A stretch of DNA of 64,000 bases from Streptomyces yangpuensis (GCF_001005295.1 NZ_LBMK01000002.1:1209545-1273544), one strand, 5' to 3'; shown: positions 7,878 through 15,662, counted from the first letter of the stretch. Notes: generated by a model not told the origin, from the sequence alone. Translations and numbers: made by a program.

Positions 7878-9007
7878 GGTCGCAGCACCGACCAGACATG
7901 ATGGGACCTCTTGACGGCTGAGGGCGCGTCGTCGAGCACTCCTCGGGCACCGTCGACGGTGGTGGAACCGTGTTCGACCGTCTCGTTGTCCGGGGTGTAA
8001 TCGATGACGGCGGTCAAGGCCCCCGTACCCGCCACCGCCACCCCCACCCGGTCGCGGGTCTCCTGTGTCGATGACCGCATGGCCCACCCCGTGAGGGGGC
8101 TCTCCACCTGCCGCAGGTCGTCGGCCGAGGACCACGCCGCCTGGCGGAAGGCCGTGGTGCCCGGGGCCAGGGCGGTCAGGGCGCTGGCCTCCGGGGCGGC
8201 GGCCATGGCCGCGCGGGCGGCTGCCGTGCCGGCCTTGGCGCCGGAGGCGATCGCGGCCACGCCGGGGACCGAGCCCGCGGTGTCTCCCAGGAGGGTGACG
8301 CTGCTCTTCCAGAAGTCCGCGTCGAACTGGCCCTTGGTGAAGCCGTCCGTCAAGGACTTGCGGAACTTCGGGTCCGAGGTGTGCATGGCCAGCGCGGCCA
8401 GGGACAGGCCGCTGCCCACCAGCATGATCGCCAAGCCCGCCGGTGGGAAGAAGAGGGCTGTGGCGGCGCCGATTGCGCCCAGGATGGCCGATGCGTTCGA
8501 GAGGGCGTCCGCCGGGTCTTCGGTGATCTTTTGCCAGATCGAGGCCAGGAGGCCCGGTTCCTTCGGGGCCAGTTTGTCCGTGGCGGCGTTCAGCGTGGCG
8601 GCCACCCGGCGGGCCGCCGCGGCATGGTCGGCGGCGAGTTCGCGGGCCAGGCGGCGGGCGTCGGCGAGGGCCTCCTCCGTTTTCGCCGCAGCTGCCCGGG
8701 CCTCGTAGCGGGCGGCCAGTTCGCGGTGCGCGACCAGGGTGTCGTGCCACCCCGTGAGGCGGCGGGCGGCCTCGGTCAGGGAGGTGTGGGCCGAGGCCAG
8801 GTAGCGGGGGAGGTCCCGCGAGAGGGAGGCGCGGAAGGCGGTCGCCGCCTCGCCCTGCCAGGACGAGCTGTGGGACACGAGGTCCGTCACCACGCGGGAG
8901 GCCTCGTCGAGGGACTTCGCCGACGCGCCGAGCTTCTTGGTCAGGGCGAGGACCGCGCCGGGGTTTCCCGGGGCCGGGTCGAAGCCCAGGGCCGCGTGCT
9001 CAGCCAT
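7874..9007 (-). CDS. putative T7SS-secreted protein with WXG-like N-terminal domain
   Basis: A 377-residue protein. The first 110 residues are helical and Ala-rich with a WQGEAATAF motif (about residues 50-58), the WXG-type turn of type VII secretion substrates. A long helical linker rich in Ala/Arg/Glu follows, then a strongly hydrophobic Gly/Ala stretch (ASAILGAIGAATALFFPPAG and AIMLVGSGLSLAALA, about 168-205). The C-terminal 120 residues are not recognised and carry no nuclease or ADP-ribosyltransferase motif I can see. The start overlaps the WXG100-like gene by eight bases. Family knowledge: such proteins dimerise with small WXG100 partners and leave through the ESX/EccC machinery. Confidence 0.82.
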   Translation of the reverse strand: MAEHAALGFDPAPGNPGAVLALTKKLGASAKSLDEASRVVTDLVSHSSSWQGEAATAFRASLSRDLPRYLASAHTSLTEAARRLTGWHDTLVAHRELAARYEARAAAAKTEEALADARRLARELAADHAAAARRVAATLNAATDKLAPKEPGLLASIWQKITEDPADALSNASAILGAIGAATALFFPPAGLAIMLVGSGLSLAALAMHTSDPKFRKSLTDGFTKGQFDADFWKSSVTLLGDTAGSVPGVAAIASGAKAGTAAARAAMAAAPEASALTALAPGTTAFRQAAWSSADDLRQVESPLTGWAMRSSTQETRDRVGVAVAGTGALTAVIDYTPDNETVEHGSTTVDGARGVLDDAPSAVKRSHHVWSVLRP

Positions 9008-9302
9008 GGGTGGCCGCCGCCCGGAGGAAGGCCGCGCGGACGGCCTGCTCCAGCTCCGCGTACTCCGCGGCGCTGCGGTCCACGCCCTCCCGTACGGCCT
9101 TGACCCGTTCGGTCAGCTCGCGCGTGCCGTAGGCCCACCGTTCCTGGAAGCCGTCGCACGCCGCATCGAGATCCGACGTGCCCAGCTGGTCGGGCCGTAC
9201 GTGGTCCAGCGCCCGCCGGGCCTCCCGCAGGGAGCTCAGCGAGGAGTCCAGGGCGCGGGTCAAACGGGTCAGCTGGTCGATGTCCACCTGCAGTGACGTC
9301 AT
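9000..9302 (-). CDS. small WXG100-like protein heading the T7SS-type operon
   Basis: A 100-residue all-helical protein (MTSLQVDIDQLTRLTRALDS, then a second helix with FQERWAYG). The length and the two-helix plan with a tryptophan turn match WXG100/ESAT-6-type proteins, though the turn reads RWAYG rather than WXG. It probably pairs with the downstream 377-residue protein. ATG at 9302; a longer TTG-type frame to 9341 would run through a perfect hairpin. The likely Shine-Dalgarno AGGG lies in the 3' arm of that hairpin, so translation may be structure-controlled. Confidence 0.75.
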   Translation of the reverse strand: MTSLQVDIDQLTRLTRALDSSLSSLREARRALDHVRPDQLGTSDLDAACDGFQERWAYGTRELTERVKAVREGVDRSAAEYAELEQAVRAAFLRAAATHG

Positions 9303-9311
9303 GACGCGAAA

Positions 9312-9338
9312 CCCTGGCAGAGCACGGCTCTGCCAGGG
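9312..9338 (-). terminator. 12-bp hairpin between the desaturase gene and the WXG100-like gene
   Basis: CCCTGGCAGAGC (9312-9323), loop ACG, then GCTCTGCCAGGG (9327-9338): a perfect 12-bp stem. It lies 100 bases downstream of the desaturase stop and 10 bases upstream of the WXG100-like ATG. The simplest reading is the desaturase terminator. Because the likely ribosome-binding AGGG of the next gene is inside the stem, it may also repress that gene's translation on read-through transcripts. Confidence 0.65.
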
Positions 9339-9377
9339 CAATCGGTGTCACTCGCCCGAGCGGGCGGAAACCGGTCA

Positions 9378-9458
9378 GGTCAGCCCTCGCGGGCCGCCAC
9401 CGGTCAGCCCTCGCGGGCCGCCACCCGCCGCCACCGGTCAGCCCTTGCGGGCCGCCAT
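9378..9458. repeat. three copies of a 23-bp repeat at the 3' end of the desaturase gene
   Basis: GGTCAGCCCTCGCGGGCCGC plus three bases occurs at 9378-9400 and 9402-9424, and with one C-to-T change and a different last base at 9436-9458. The rightmost copy contains the stop codon and last codons of the desaturase gene, so the other two are non-coding duplications of its coding end. This is likely replication slippage that has moved the 3' untranslated region away from the original terminator. Confidence 0.8.
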
Positions 9459-10409
9459 GCGGGCCGCGCGGGCGGCCAGCTTCTCGTCGAACTTCTTGGC
9501 CTCGGTGTCCAGGCCGTTCATGAACAGGCCGAGCTCGTCCTGGGCCTTCTGCCCCTCCGGGCCGAGGTCGGCGATGTCCATGACCTTGAGGAAGCGGAGC
9601 ACCGGGGCCAGCACGTCGTCGTGGTGGATGCGCAGGTTGTAGACGCCGCCGATGGCCATCTGCGCGGCCATCCGCTCGAAGCCGGGCATGCCGTGTCCGG
9701 GCATCCGGAAGTTGACCACCACGTCCCGGACGGCCTGCATGGTCAGGTCCGGGGCGATCTCGAACGCCGCACCGAGCAGGTTCCGGTAGAAGATCATGTG
9801 CAGGTTCTCGTCGGCCGCGATGCGGGCCAGCATGCGGTCGCAGACCGGGTCACCGGACTGGTGGCCGGTGTTGCGGTGCGAGATGCGGGTGGCGAGTTCC
9901 TGGAAGGCAACGTAGGCCACCGAGTGCAGCATGGAGTGGCGGTTGTCGGACTCGAAGCCCTCCGACATGTGCTGCATGCGGAAGGCTTCCAGCTTGTCCG
10001 GGTCCACGGCGCGCGAGGCCAGCAGGTAGTCGCGCATCACGATGCCGTGGCGGCCCTCCTCGGCCGTCCAGCGGTGCACCCAGGTGCCCCAGGCGCCGTT
10101 GCGGCCGAAGAGCGTCGCGATCTCGTGGTGGTAGCTGGGGAGGTTGTCCTCGGTCAGCAGGTTCACGACCAGCGCGATCTTGCCGATGTCGGTGACCTTG
10201 GACTGCTGCGGGTCCCAGGCCTCGCCGTCCTCGAAGAAGCCCGGGAAGTTCCGGCCGTCGCTCCACGGAACGTACTCGTGGGGCATCCAGTCCTTGGTGA
10301 CCTTCAGGTGGCGGTTGAGCTCCTTCTCGACCACCTCTTCCAGCGCGTACAGCAGCTTGGCGTCGGTCCACGCCTCCGAGCTGCCGAGGTGGGGAGAGGT
10401 GATCGTCAC
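9438..10409 (-). CDS. acyl-ACP desaturase (soluble diiron)
   Basis: A 323-residue soluble desaturase. The two diiron motifs are clear: EEGRH at residues 117-121 and ENLH at 201-204, with an additional Glu171 and His178 pair. The family introduces a cis double bond into acyl-ACP using O2 and ferredoxin, and relatives include mycobacterial DesA. GTG start at 10409, chosen because AGGAG lies at good spacing upstream in the reverse direction; the TTG-like alternative at 10427 would overlap that site. A 33-bp dyad directly upstream suggests repression by a TetR-type lipid sensor. Monocistronic, cytosolic. Confidence 0.93.
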   Translation of the reverse strand: MTITSPHLGSSEAWTDAKLLYALEEVVEKELNRHLKVTKDWMPHEYVPWSDGRNFPGFFEDGEAWDPQQSKVTDIGKIALVVNLLTEDNLPSYHHEIATLFGRNGAWGTWVHRWTAEEGRHGIVMRDYLLASRAVDPDKLEAFRMQHMSEGFESDNRHSMLHSVAYVAFQELATRISHRNTGHQSGDPVCDRMLARIAADENLHMIFYRNLLGAAFEIAPDLTMQAVRDVVVNFRMPGHGMPGFERMAAQMAIGGVYNLRIHHDDVLAPVLRFLKVMDIADLGPEGQKAQDELGLFMNGLDTEAKKFDEKLAARAARMAARKG

Positions 10410-10435
10410 GGGTACTCCTGGGTGCAAAGCGAATT

Positions 10436-10468
10436 ACCTACGGTTCCGTAGCCTACGGAGTCGTAGGT
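10436..10468. promoter_or_regulatory. 33-bp dyad operator upstream of the desaturase gene
   Basis: Two 16-base arms, ACCTACGGTTCCGTAG (10436-10451) and CTACGGAGTCGTAGGT (10453-10468), are separated by one base and match as an inverted repeat at 14 of 16 positions. Each arm is itself palindromic around CTACGG/CCGTAG. It starts 27 bases upstream of the GTG. This is typical of sites bound by two TetR-family dimers that sense acyl-CoA or acyl-ACP. The regulator is not in the immediate vicinity. Confidence 0.75.
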
Positions 10469-10575
10469 TAAGCGCGACATCAAGGCCAGCCAAGCCCCTC
10501 GCATACCTATGTCCGGTTACGTCCGGTTATCTGTGCAGTTTGAGGGGGGCTTGAAGGGGAAACGAAAGGGCAAAA

Positions 10576-10878
10576 TCACGCCAGTAGGTGGTCCGCGGCC
10601 CCCGCCTTGACGGCCGAGATCAGTGCGCGGAGGGCGTCGAGGGAGTCGGACACGTAGGCGGCGGACCCCGTCGTTCCGATGTGCGCCCGCCCGTCGGCGC
10701 CGCGGCCGAGGCGGAAGCAGTTGGCGCCCTCGCTGCAGAACGGCTCCGACCAGGCGATGTCCGTACGGGCGGGGCGGGCCGTGGTGGCCGGACGGGCCGT
10801 GGCAGCTGTACGGGCCGTCGTGGCCGTACGGTTCGCGCGGCTCACGGCGGCGGCCGCGGCGGCTCTGGGGCTGATCAT
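10576..10878 (-). CDS. DUF397-like protein with low-complexity N-terminus
   Basis: A 100-residue protein. The C-terminal 60 residues (IAWSEPFCSEGANCFRLGRG, then a strand and helix with ISAVKAGAADHLLA) resemble DUF397, small proteins encoded beside XRE regulators in Streptomyces. The first 40 residues are an Ala/Thr/Arg repeat (TATTARTAATARPATTARPA) not usual for the family. A good ribosome-binding site (GGAGAACGAC) precedes the ATG at 10878. It lies 39 bases downstream of an XRE gene, in the same operon. Pairs of this kind often behave as regulator plus antagonist, as in the bldB/abaA-type loci; that role is inference. Confidence 0.8.
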   Translation of the reverse strand: MISPRAAAAAAVSRANRTATTARTAATARPATTARPARTDIAWSEPFCSEGANCFRLGRGADGRAHIGTTGSAAYVSDSLDALRALISAVKAGAADHLLA

Positions 10879-10917
10879 GTCGTTCTCCGGTCTCCTCGGT
10901 CTCCTCGCCGGACCCGG

Positions 10918-11769
10918 TCACAGGTCCCGCGCGACGGTGCGGATGAAATCGCGGGACGCGGCCGCCGGCAGTGCCAGGGCGCGCAGCCGTGCCAGCAGCC
11001 CCCGGTAGCGCGCCAGCTTCGGGGCCGCGTCGACCAGCAGCGAGCCGTGCGAACTGTCCAGCTGCACGGTGTCCAGCCGTCTCAAAGCCGCCGCCGCGTA
11101 CGTGAAGGACTGGCCGGACCCCGGGAAGCCGCCGGCGCTGAACGGGATGACCAGGACCGACATACGCTCCCGCTCGGACAGTGCGAGCACGTGCTCCAGC
11201 TGCTGCCGGACCACCCCCGGACCGCCGAACCGCATCCGCAGCGCCGCCTCGTGCACCACCGCCTCGTACAGCGGCGGCCGCTCCCGCGCGAACACCTGCT
11301 GGCGGCCCATCCGCAGCGCGAGCCTGGCCTGGAGGTCGGGCTCCGGCAGCGGCGGGTCGGCGGCGGCGAAGACGGCCCGCGCGTGCGCCTCGGTCTGGAG
11401 CAGTCCGGGTATGTGCGTGGCCACCGCGGTGTGCAGGCCGACCGAGTGGTGCTCCAGCTCGCAGATGTCGAGCAGCTCCGGCGGCACGGACCCCCGGTGC
11501 CGCTCCCACCACTCCTTGTGCCGCTCCCGCGCCATCGTCGCCAGCAGGCCCACGAGGGCGGGGTCCCGGCAGTCGTAGTGGTGCGCGAGGGTGCGGACCC
11601 GCTCGGCGCTGATGCCGATCCGGCCGGATTCGATGTTGGGGATCCGGGTGCGGTCGACGCCGAGCAGGGCCGCGGCGCGCTGGACCGGCATGCCCGACTC
11701 CTCGCGGAGTCTGCGCAGCTCGGCGCCGAGGCGCCGCTGCCTGGCGGTCGGTGTGCTTCTGGGTGGCAC
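10918..11769 (-). CDS. XRE-family regulator with DUF5753-type C-terminal domain
   Basis: A 283-residue protein. The helix-turn-helix lies at about residues 12-65 (LGAELRRLREESGMPVQRAA, GVDRTRIPNIESG). It is followed by the long domain typical of DUF5753 proteins, with IPGLLQTEAHARAVF and later SVLVIPFSAGGFPG and FTYA. GTG start at 11769 with GAGAGGGGAACC upstream. It forms an operon with the downstream DUF397-like gene, the standard Streptomyces arrangement. Such regulators affect development or secondary metabolism; the target here is unknown. Confidence 0.92.
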   Translation of the reverse strand: MPPRSTPTARQRRLGAELRRLREESGMPVQRAAALLGVDRTRIPNIESGRIGISAERVRTLAHHYDCRDPALVGLLATMARERHKEWWERHRGSVPPELLDICELEHHSVGLHTAVATHIPGLLQTEAHARAVFAAADPPLPEPDLQARLALRMGRQQVFARERPPLYEAVVHEAALRMRFGGPGVVRQQLEHVLALSERERMSVLVIPFSAGGFPGSGQSFTYAAAALRRLDTVQLDSSHGSLLVDAAPKLARYRGLLARLRALALPAAASRDFIRTVARDL

Positions 11770-11898
11770 GGTTCCCCTCTCCGCTGCACCGGGCCCCGCT
11801 ACGTTCGGTAGCGCAGTATTACACAGAGTGATGTCCGTGCCTCGTGTGACGCACCCTCGTGCGGGGAGGGAACCGCGAGCGCCGTGCCCCTCAGGCGG

Positions 11899-13539
11899 TC
11901 ATCCGTGCCACAGCGCCTCCCGGACGTCCTCGGCCGTGGTCGGCCGCAGCTCGCCGTCCAGCAGCAGCCAGCGCGTGACGCCGATCGACTCCAGGAACGG
12001 CACGTCGTGGCTGGCCACCACGAGCGCGCCCTGGTACGACTCCAGCGCGTCGGTCAACTGCCGGACGCTCGCCAGGTCGAGGTTGTTCGTCGGTTCGTCC
12101 AGCAGCAGGAGCTGCGGGGCGGGCTCCGCCAGCAGCAGCGCCGCCAGCGCCGCCCGGAACCGCTCGCCGCCCGACAAGGTGCCGGCCGCCCGGTCCGCCC
12201 GGCCGCCCCGGAAGAGGAAGTGCGCCAGCCGGGCCCGGATCAGGTTGTTGCCGGCCTGCGGGGCGAAGCGCGCCACGTTCTCCACGACCGAGCGGTCCTC
12301 GTCCAGCACGTCCAGCCGCTGCGGCAGGAACCGTGTGGCCACATGGGTCTCGGCGGTCCCGGACTCCGGCGCGAGCTGCCCCGCGATCGCGCGCAGCAGC
12401 GTGGTCTTGCCCGAGCCGTTGCGGCCCACCAGGGCGATCCGCTCCGGGCCCCGCAGCTCCCACTCGCCCGGTACGCGGGCGCCGTGCGGCAGGCGCAGAT
12501 CGCTGAGGGTCAGGACGCGCCGCCCGGGCGGGACCACGGTGGCGGGCAGTCGGATGCGGATCTCGGCGTCGTCGCGGACCGCCTCCACCGCCTGGTCCAG
12601 CCGCTCCTTCGCCTGGGCCAGCTTCTCGGTGTGCATGATGCGGTGCTTGCCGGCCGATTCCTGGGCGGCACGTTTGCGCGCGCCCATCACGATCTTCGGC
12701 TCGCGCTTGTTCTCGGACATCTTCTGGCCGTACCGCTTGCGCCGGGCCAATTTGACCTGCGCGTCGGCCAGTTCGCGCTTCTGTCGCTGTACGTCCGCCT
12801 CCGCGACCCGAACCATCCGTTCCGCCGCGTCCTGTTCGGCCGCGAGCAGGGTCTCGTAGTCGGTGAAGTTGCCTCCGTACCAGCGGACTTCGCCGTCGCG
12901 CAGATCGGCGATCTGGTCGACCCGTTCCAGCAGCTCCCGGTCGTGGCTGACCAGGAGCATCACCCCGGACCAGGACTCGACGGCCGCGTACAGGCGGCCC
13001 CGGGCGCGCAGGTCCAGGTTGTTGGTGGGCTCGTCCAGCAACAGGACGTCGGGCCGGGCGAGCAGCAGTGACGCCAGCCGCAGCAGGACGGACTCCCCGC
13101 CGGAGAGCTCGCCGACGGTACGGTCCAGGCCGATCCGGCCGAGACCGAGCTGGTCGAGCGTGGCCAGGGCCCGCTCCTCCACGTCCCAGTCGTCGCCGAC
13201 GGCGGTGAAGTTCGCCTCGGTTGCCTCGCCCGCCTCGATGGCGTGGAGGGCGGTGCGCGCGGTGCGGATGCCGAGCGCCTCGTCCACGCGCAGCGCGGTG
13301 TCGAGGGTGACCGTCTGGGGGAGGTATCCGACCGAGCCGGCGACGGACGACTGGCCTTCGGAGGGGATCAGCAGACCGGCGATCAGCTTCAACAGGGTGG
13401 ACTTGCCACTGCCGTTGAGCCCGATCAGGCCGGTGCGGCCGGGGCCGACGGCCAGGTTGAACCCGTCGAACACGGGGGTTCCGTCAGGCCAGTCGAAGGA
13501 CAGGGCGGAGCAGGTGATGAATGCAGGGGCGTGACTCAT
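11899..13539 (-). CDS. ABC-F ATPase (ribosome-protection type)
   Basis: A 546-residue protein with two ABC domains and no membrane segment. First Walker A is GLNGSGKST (residues 40-48), with LSGGE and LLLDEPTNNLDL; second is GRNGSGKTT with LSGGE and LLLDEPTNNLDLAS. The inter-domain linker is highly charged (KRELADAQVKLARRKRYGQK). ABC-F proteins act on the ribosome; the antibiotic-resistance group displaces bound drugs. Start ATG at 13539, in GAGGCCTCC context. The long upstream region carries two palindromic tandem repeats. Whether this is a resistance or housekeeping member cannot be told from sequence. Confidence 0.92.
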   Translation of the reverse strand: MSHAPAFITCSALSFDWPDGTPVFDGFNLAVGPGRTGLIGLNGSGKSTLLKLIAGLLIPSEGQSSVAGSVGYLPQTVTLDTALRVDEALGIRTARTALHAIEAGEATEANFTAVGDDWDVEERALATLDQLGLGRIGLDRTVGELSGGESVLLRLASLLLARPDVLLLDEPTNNLDLRARGRLYAAVESWSGVMLLVSHDRELLERVDQIADLRDGEVRWYGGNFTDYETLLAAEQDAAERMVRVAEADVQRQKRELADAQVKLARRKRYGQKMSENKREPKIVMGARKRAAQESAGKHRIMHTEKLAQAKERLDQAVEAVRDDAEIRIRLPATVVPPGRRVLTLSDLRLPHGARVPGEWELRGPERIALVGRNGSGKTTLLRAIAGQLAPESGTAETHVATRFLPQRLDVLDEDRSVVENVARFAPQAGNNLIRARLAHFLFRGGRADRAAGTLSGGERFRAALAALLLAEPAPQLLLLDEPTNNLDLASVRQLTDALESYQGALVVASHDVPFLESIGVTRWLLLDGELRPTTAEDVREALWHG

Positions 13540-13852
13540 GGAGGCCTCCAGGTTGCGTGAGTAGTGCGTGCAACGCGGGGAGACAGCCGACGCTCGGATG
13601 ATGACCGCGCTCGTCACGGCGGCCGTGATGACGGGATCACGGGGCGCGCGGGGGTGACAGGGTCACGGTGGTGACAGGGTCACGGTGGTGACGGGCGCGG
13701 TGGTCGGTGTCTCGGACCTCAGAAGAGCAACGTCCTGCTCCGTTCGACGGCAATGGGGCGTCAACGAAGCTACGGGCGGCGAGCGACCGCCCGCAAACGA
13801 TTTACGGCCGTGGTGATCGCAGCGGGGATCACCGGCGGGATCGCCGTGCAGG
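13540..13852. other. 313-base intergenic region upstream of the ABC-F gene
   Basis: No gene is supported here. The part next to the ABC-F start is its leader and promoter region. The middle carries a 17-bp tandem repeat (listed separately). Short open frames exist on both strands but show no ribosome-binding site or recognisable motif. Confidence 0.6.
13653..13701. repeat. tandem 17-bp repeats with palindromic cores
   Basis: GGTGACAGGGTCACGGT occurs at 13653-13669 and again directly at 13670-13686, followed by a degenerate third copy to 13701. Each full copy contains the palindrome GTGAC-AGG-GTCAC. The array lies about 115-165 bases upstream of the ABC-F start. Spacing of 17 bp puts the palindromes at 1.6 helical turns. 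It could be a binding array for a dimeric regulator. Confidence 0.7.
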
Positions 13853-14269
13853 TCAGCAGGTGTCGCGCATCAGCTCGGCCAGGCTGTGGTCCATGTCGAG
13901 GTAGAGGTGCTCCAGGCCGGGCGGGACCACGGCCGCGGCCCGCTCCAGGAAGCGGTGCAGGTCGGCCGTCAGCATCAGCACGATCGCGACCCCCTCCACC
14001 GCGTGGAACTCGATCGTGGTCCGGTCCCCGTCGTACGGCCGCACGCGCACGTCGCCGCAGCCGGACGGGCGGTCCAGCCCGGACTCCAGCAGTTCGCGCG
14101 AGAAGGTCCACGAGACCTCTACGCCCTCCAGGGTGGCCGGGGCGGGGAAGGCCATGCGCACGGCGAAGGGATCCGCCCGGTCGTAACAGAGGGTGACGGG
14201 AACGGTCTCGACCTTCGGCGCGGTTGCGACCAGACGGGCCTGCGCGGCCTGCTCGATGACAGTGATCAA
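13853..14269 (-). CDS. SsgA-family sporulation/cell division protein
   Basis: A 138-residue SsgA-like protein. It has the family core VPVTLCYDRADPFAVRMAF, VSWTFSRELLESGL, the GCGDVRV strand and the C-terminal FLERAAAVVPPGLE helix. SALPs are restricted to sporulating actinomycetes and direct septum placement and peptidoglycan remodelling in aerial hyphae, some by recruiting FtsZ. The start appears to be TTG at 14269, with AAGGGAG upstream at good spacing; no ATG or GTG lies in the right frame. Divergent from a secreted BNR-type protein. Which SALP it is cannot be decided. Confidence 0.9.
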   Translation of the reverse strand: MITVIEQAAQARLVATAPKVETVPVTLCYDRADPFAVRMAFPAPATLEGVEVSWTFSRELLESGLDRPSGCGDVRVRPYDGDRTTIEFHAVEGVAIVLMLTADLHRFLERAAAVVPPGLEHLYLDMDHSLAELMRDTC

Positions 14270-14573
14270 GGCTCACTCCCTTGAGGCGGATCTGCTGCCG
14301 GACGGTGGGGGGGGAGCCCGGCAACCCGATAGACGCCGGAATCGGCAAATCCGTGCATGGGGGTTCGAGTGAGCTGTGTCACCGAATGGCCGGAACCTTT
14401 CTGTGTGATCGCACAGAGTGACCGGGTGGGTGGAGGTGCCCGAAGGCGGGCCGGTGCGCCGAGCGGGGGCGGGGAGCCCCGGAGAAGGGCCGGTTGTCGC
14501 TCACCCGACCGGCGGAACGCAGGCCGGGACGCCCTCTGGACGGCGGTTCCGGGGTGCGTTAGCTTCCGGCGCC
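14270..14573. other. 304-base divergent intergenic region
   Basis: This separates the SsgA-like gene (minus) from a secreted protein gene (plus). No gene is supported; a frame opening at 14418 continues into the secreted protein but places its signal peptide internally. It holds the promoters of both genes and an 18-bp palindrome, listed separately. Confidence 0.6.
14400..14417. promoter_or_regulatory. Crp-like palindrome
   Basis: TCTGTG-TGATCG-CACAGA is an inverted repeat with 6-bp arms and a 6-bp spacer. It contains GTG-N6-CAC, the skeleton of actinobacterial Crp sites. It lies 157 bases upstream of the secreted protein ATG and 131 bases upstream of the SsgA-like start. Binding by Crp is inference from symmetry. 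Confidence 0.45.
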
Positions 14574-15662
14574 ATGAGACCTCTGGATGTTGGAATTGGC
14601 ATGTGCGCGGCAATCCTGGCGGCCGGGGTGCTCGCCGGCCCCGCACACGCCGAAGAGCAGGACCGGGCAACGGACTTACGGGCGGACGGCTGGGCCCTCA
14701 AGGAGACCGGTACGACGGCCCGCTTCCGCGGACTCGCCGCGGTCAGCCGGACCACGGCCTGGGCCGCCGGCTCCAAAGGGACCGTGCTGCGCACGCTCGA
14801 CGGCGGCCGCAGCTGGCAGGACGTCTCGCCGCCCGGCGCCGTCGCGGACCAACTCGAACTGCGCGACATCGAGGCCTTCGACGCCCGGCGAGCGGTGGCC
14901 CTGTCCATCGGTGAGGGCGAGGCCTCCCGGGTGCTGCGCACCGAGGACGGCGGCGCCACCTGGACCGAGACCTTCCGCAACCCCGACCCGCGCGCCTTCT
15001 ACGACTGCCTGACCTTCTTCGACGCCCGGCACGGGCTGGCCATGAGCGATCCGGTGGACGGGAAGTTCCGCATCCTCGCCACGGACGACGGCGGCCGCCA
15101 CTGGCGCGTGCTGCCCGGCGAGGGCATGCCCGCGGCGCTGCCGGGCGAGGCGGGCTTCGCCGCCAGCGGCCAGTGCCTGGTCAGCGCCGGCCCGCGCGAC
15201 GTCTGGCTGGCCACCGGGGGCGGGGCGAGCGCCCGCATCCTGCACTCCGCGGACCGCGGCCGGACCTGGCGGGTGGCCGAATCCACCGTGCCGGCGGGCG
15301 ATCCCGCACGAGGCGTCTTCGCCCTCGCCTTCCGGGACCGTACGCGGGGCCTCGCCGTGGGCGGCGACTACCGAGCCGGCCAGGCCTCCCCGCAGGCCGC
15401 CGCGGTGTCCTCGGACGGGGGGCGCACCTGGAGCGGGGCGACGACCCCGCCGCCCGCCTACCGGTCCGGAGCGGCCTGGTACCCGTACAGCCGCGGGACG
15501 GCCCTCGCGGTCGGACCCACGGGCACGGACGTGACCACGGACGGGGGCCGCAACTGGCGGCCGCTGGACGCGGGTTCCTTCGACACGGTCGACTGCGCGC
15601 CCGACACGGGATGCTGGGCGGCGGGGGAGAAGGGCCGGGTCGCCCGGCTGGAACGCCACTGA
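14574..15662 (+). CDS. secreted BNR/Ycf48-type beta-propeller protein
   Basis: A 362-residue protein with a Sec signal peptide (residues 1-26, cleavage after AHA). The mature part contains repeated DGG-x-(S/T)W or DGGRHW motifs (DGGRSWQDV, DGGATWTET, DGGRHWRVL, DRGRTWRV, DGGRTWSG, DGGRNWRPL), each marking one blade of a sialidase/photosystem-II-assembly-type propeller. No catalytic residues are evident, so a binding role outside the cell is more likely than an enzyme. Codon 35 is TTA (14676-14678), the bldA codon, which suggests developmental control. ATG at 14574 was chosen for the signal peptide. Confidence 0.88.
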   Translation: MRPLDVGIGMCAAILAAGVLAGPAHAEEQDRATDLRADGWALKETGTTARFRGLAAVSRTTAWAAGSKGTVLRTLDGGRSWQDVSPPGAVADQLELRDIEAFDARRAVALSIGEGEASRVLRTEDGGATWTETFRNPDPRAFYDCLTFFDARHGLAMSDPVDGKFRILATDDGGRHWRVLPGEGMPAALPGEAGFAASGQCLVSAGPRDVWLATGGGASARILHSADRGRTWRVAESTVPAGDPARGVFALAFRDRTRGLAVGGDYRAGQASPQAAAVSSDGGRTWSGATTPPPAYRSGAAWYPYSRGTALAVGPTGTDVTTDGGRNWRPLDAGSFDTVDCAPDTGCWAAGEKGRVARLERH

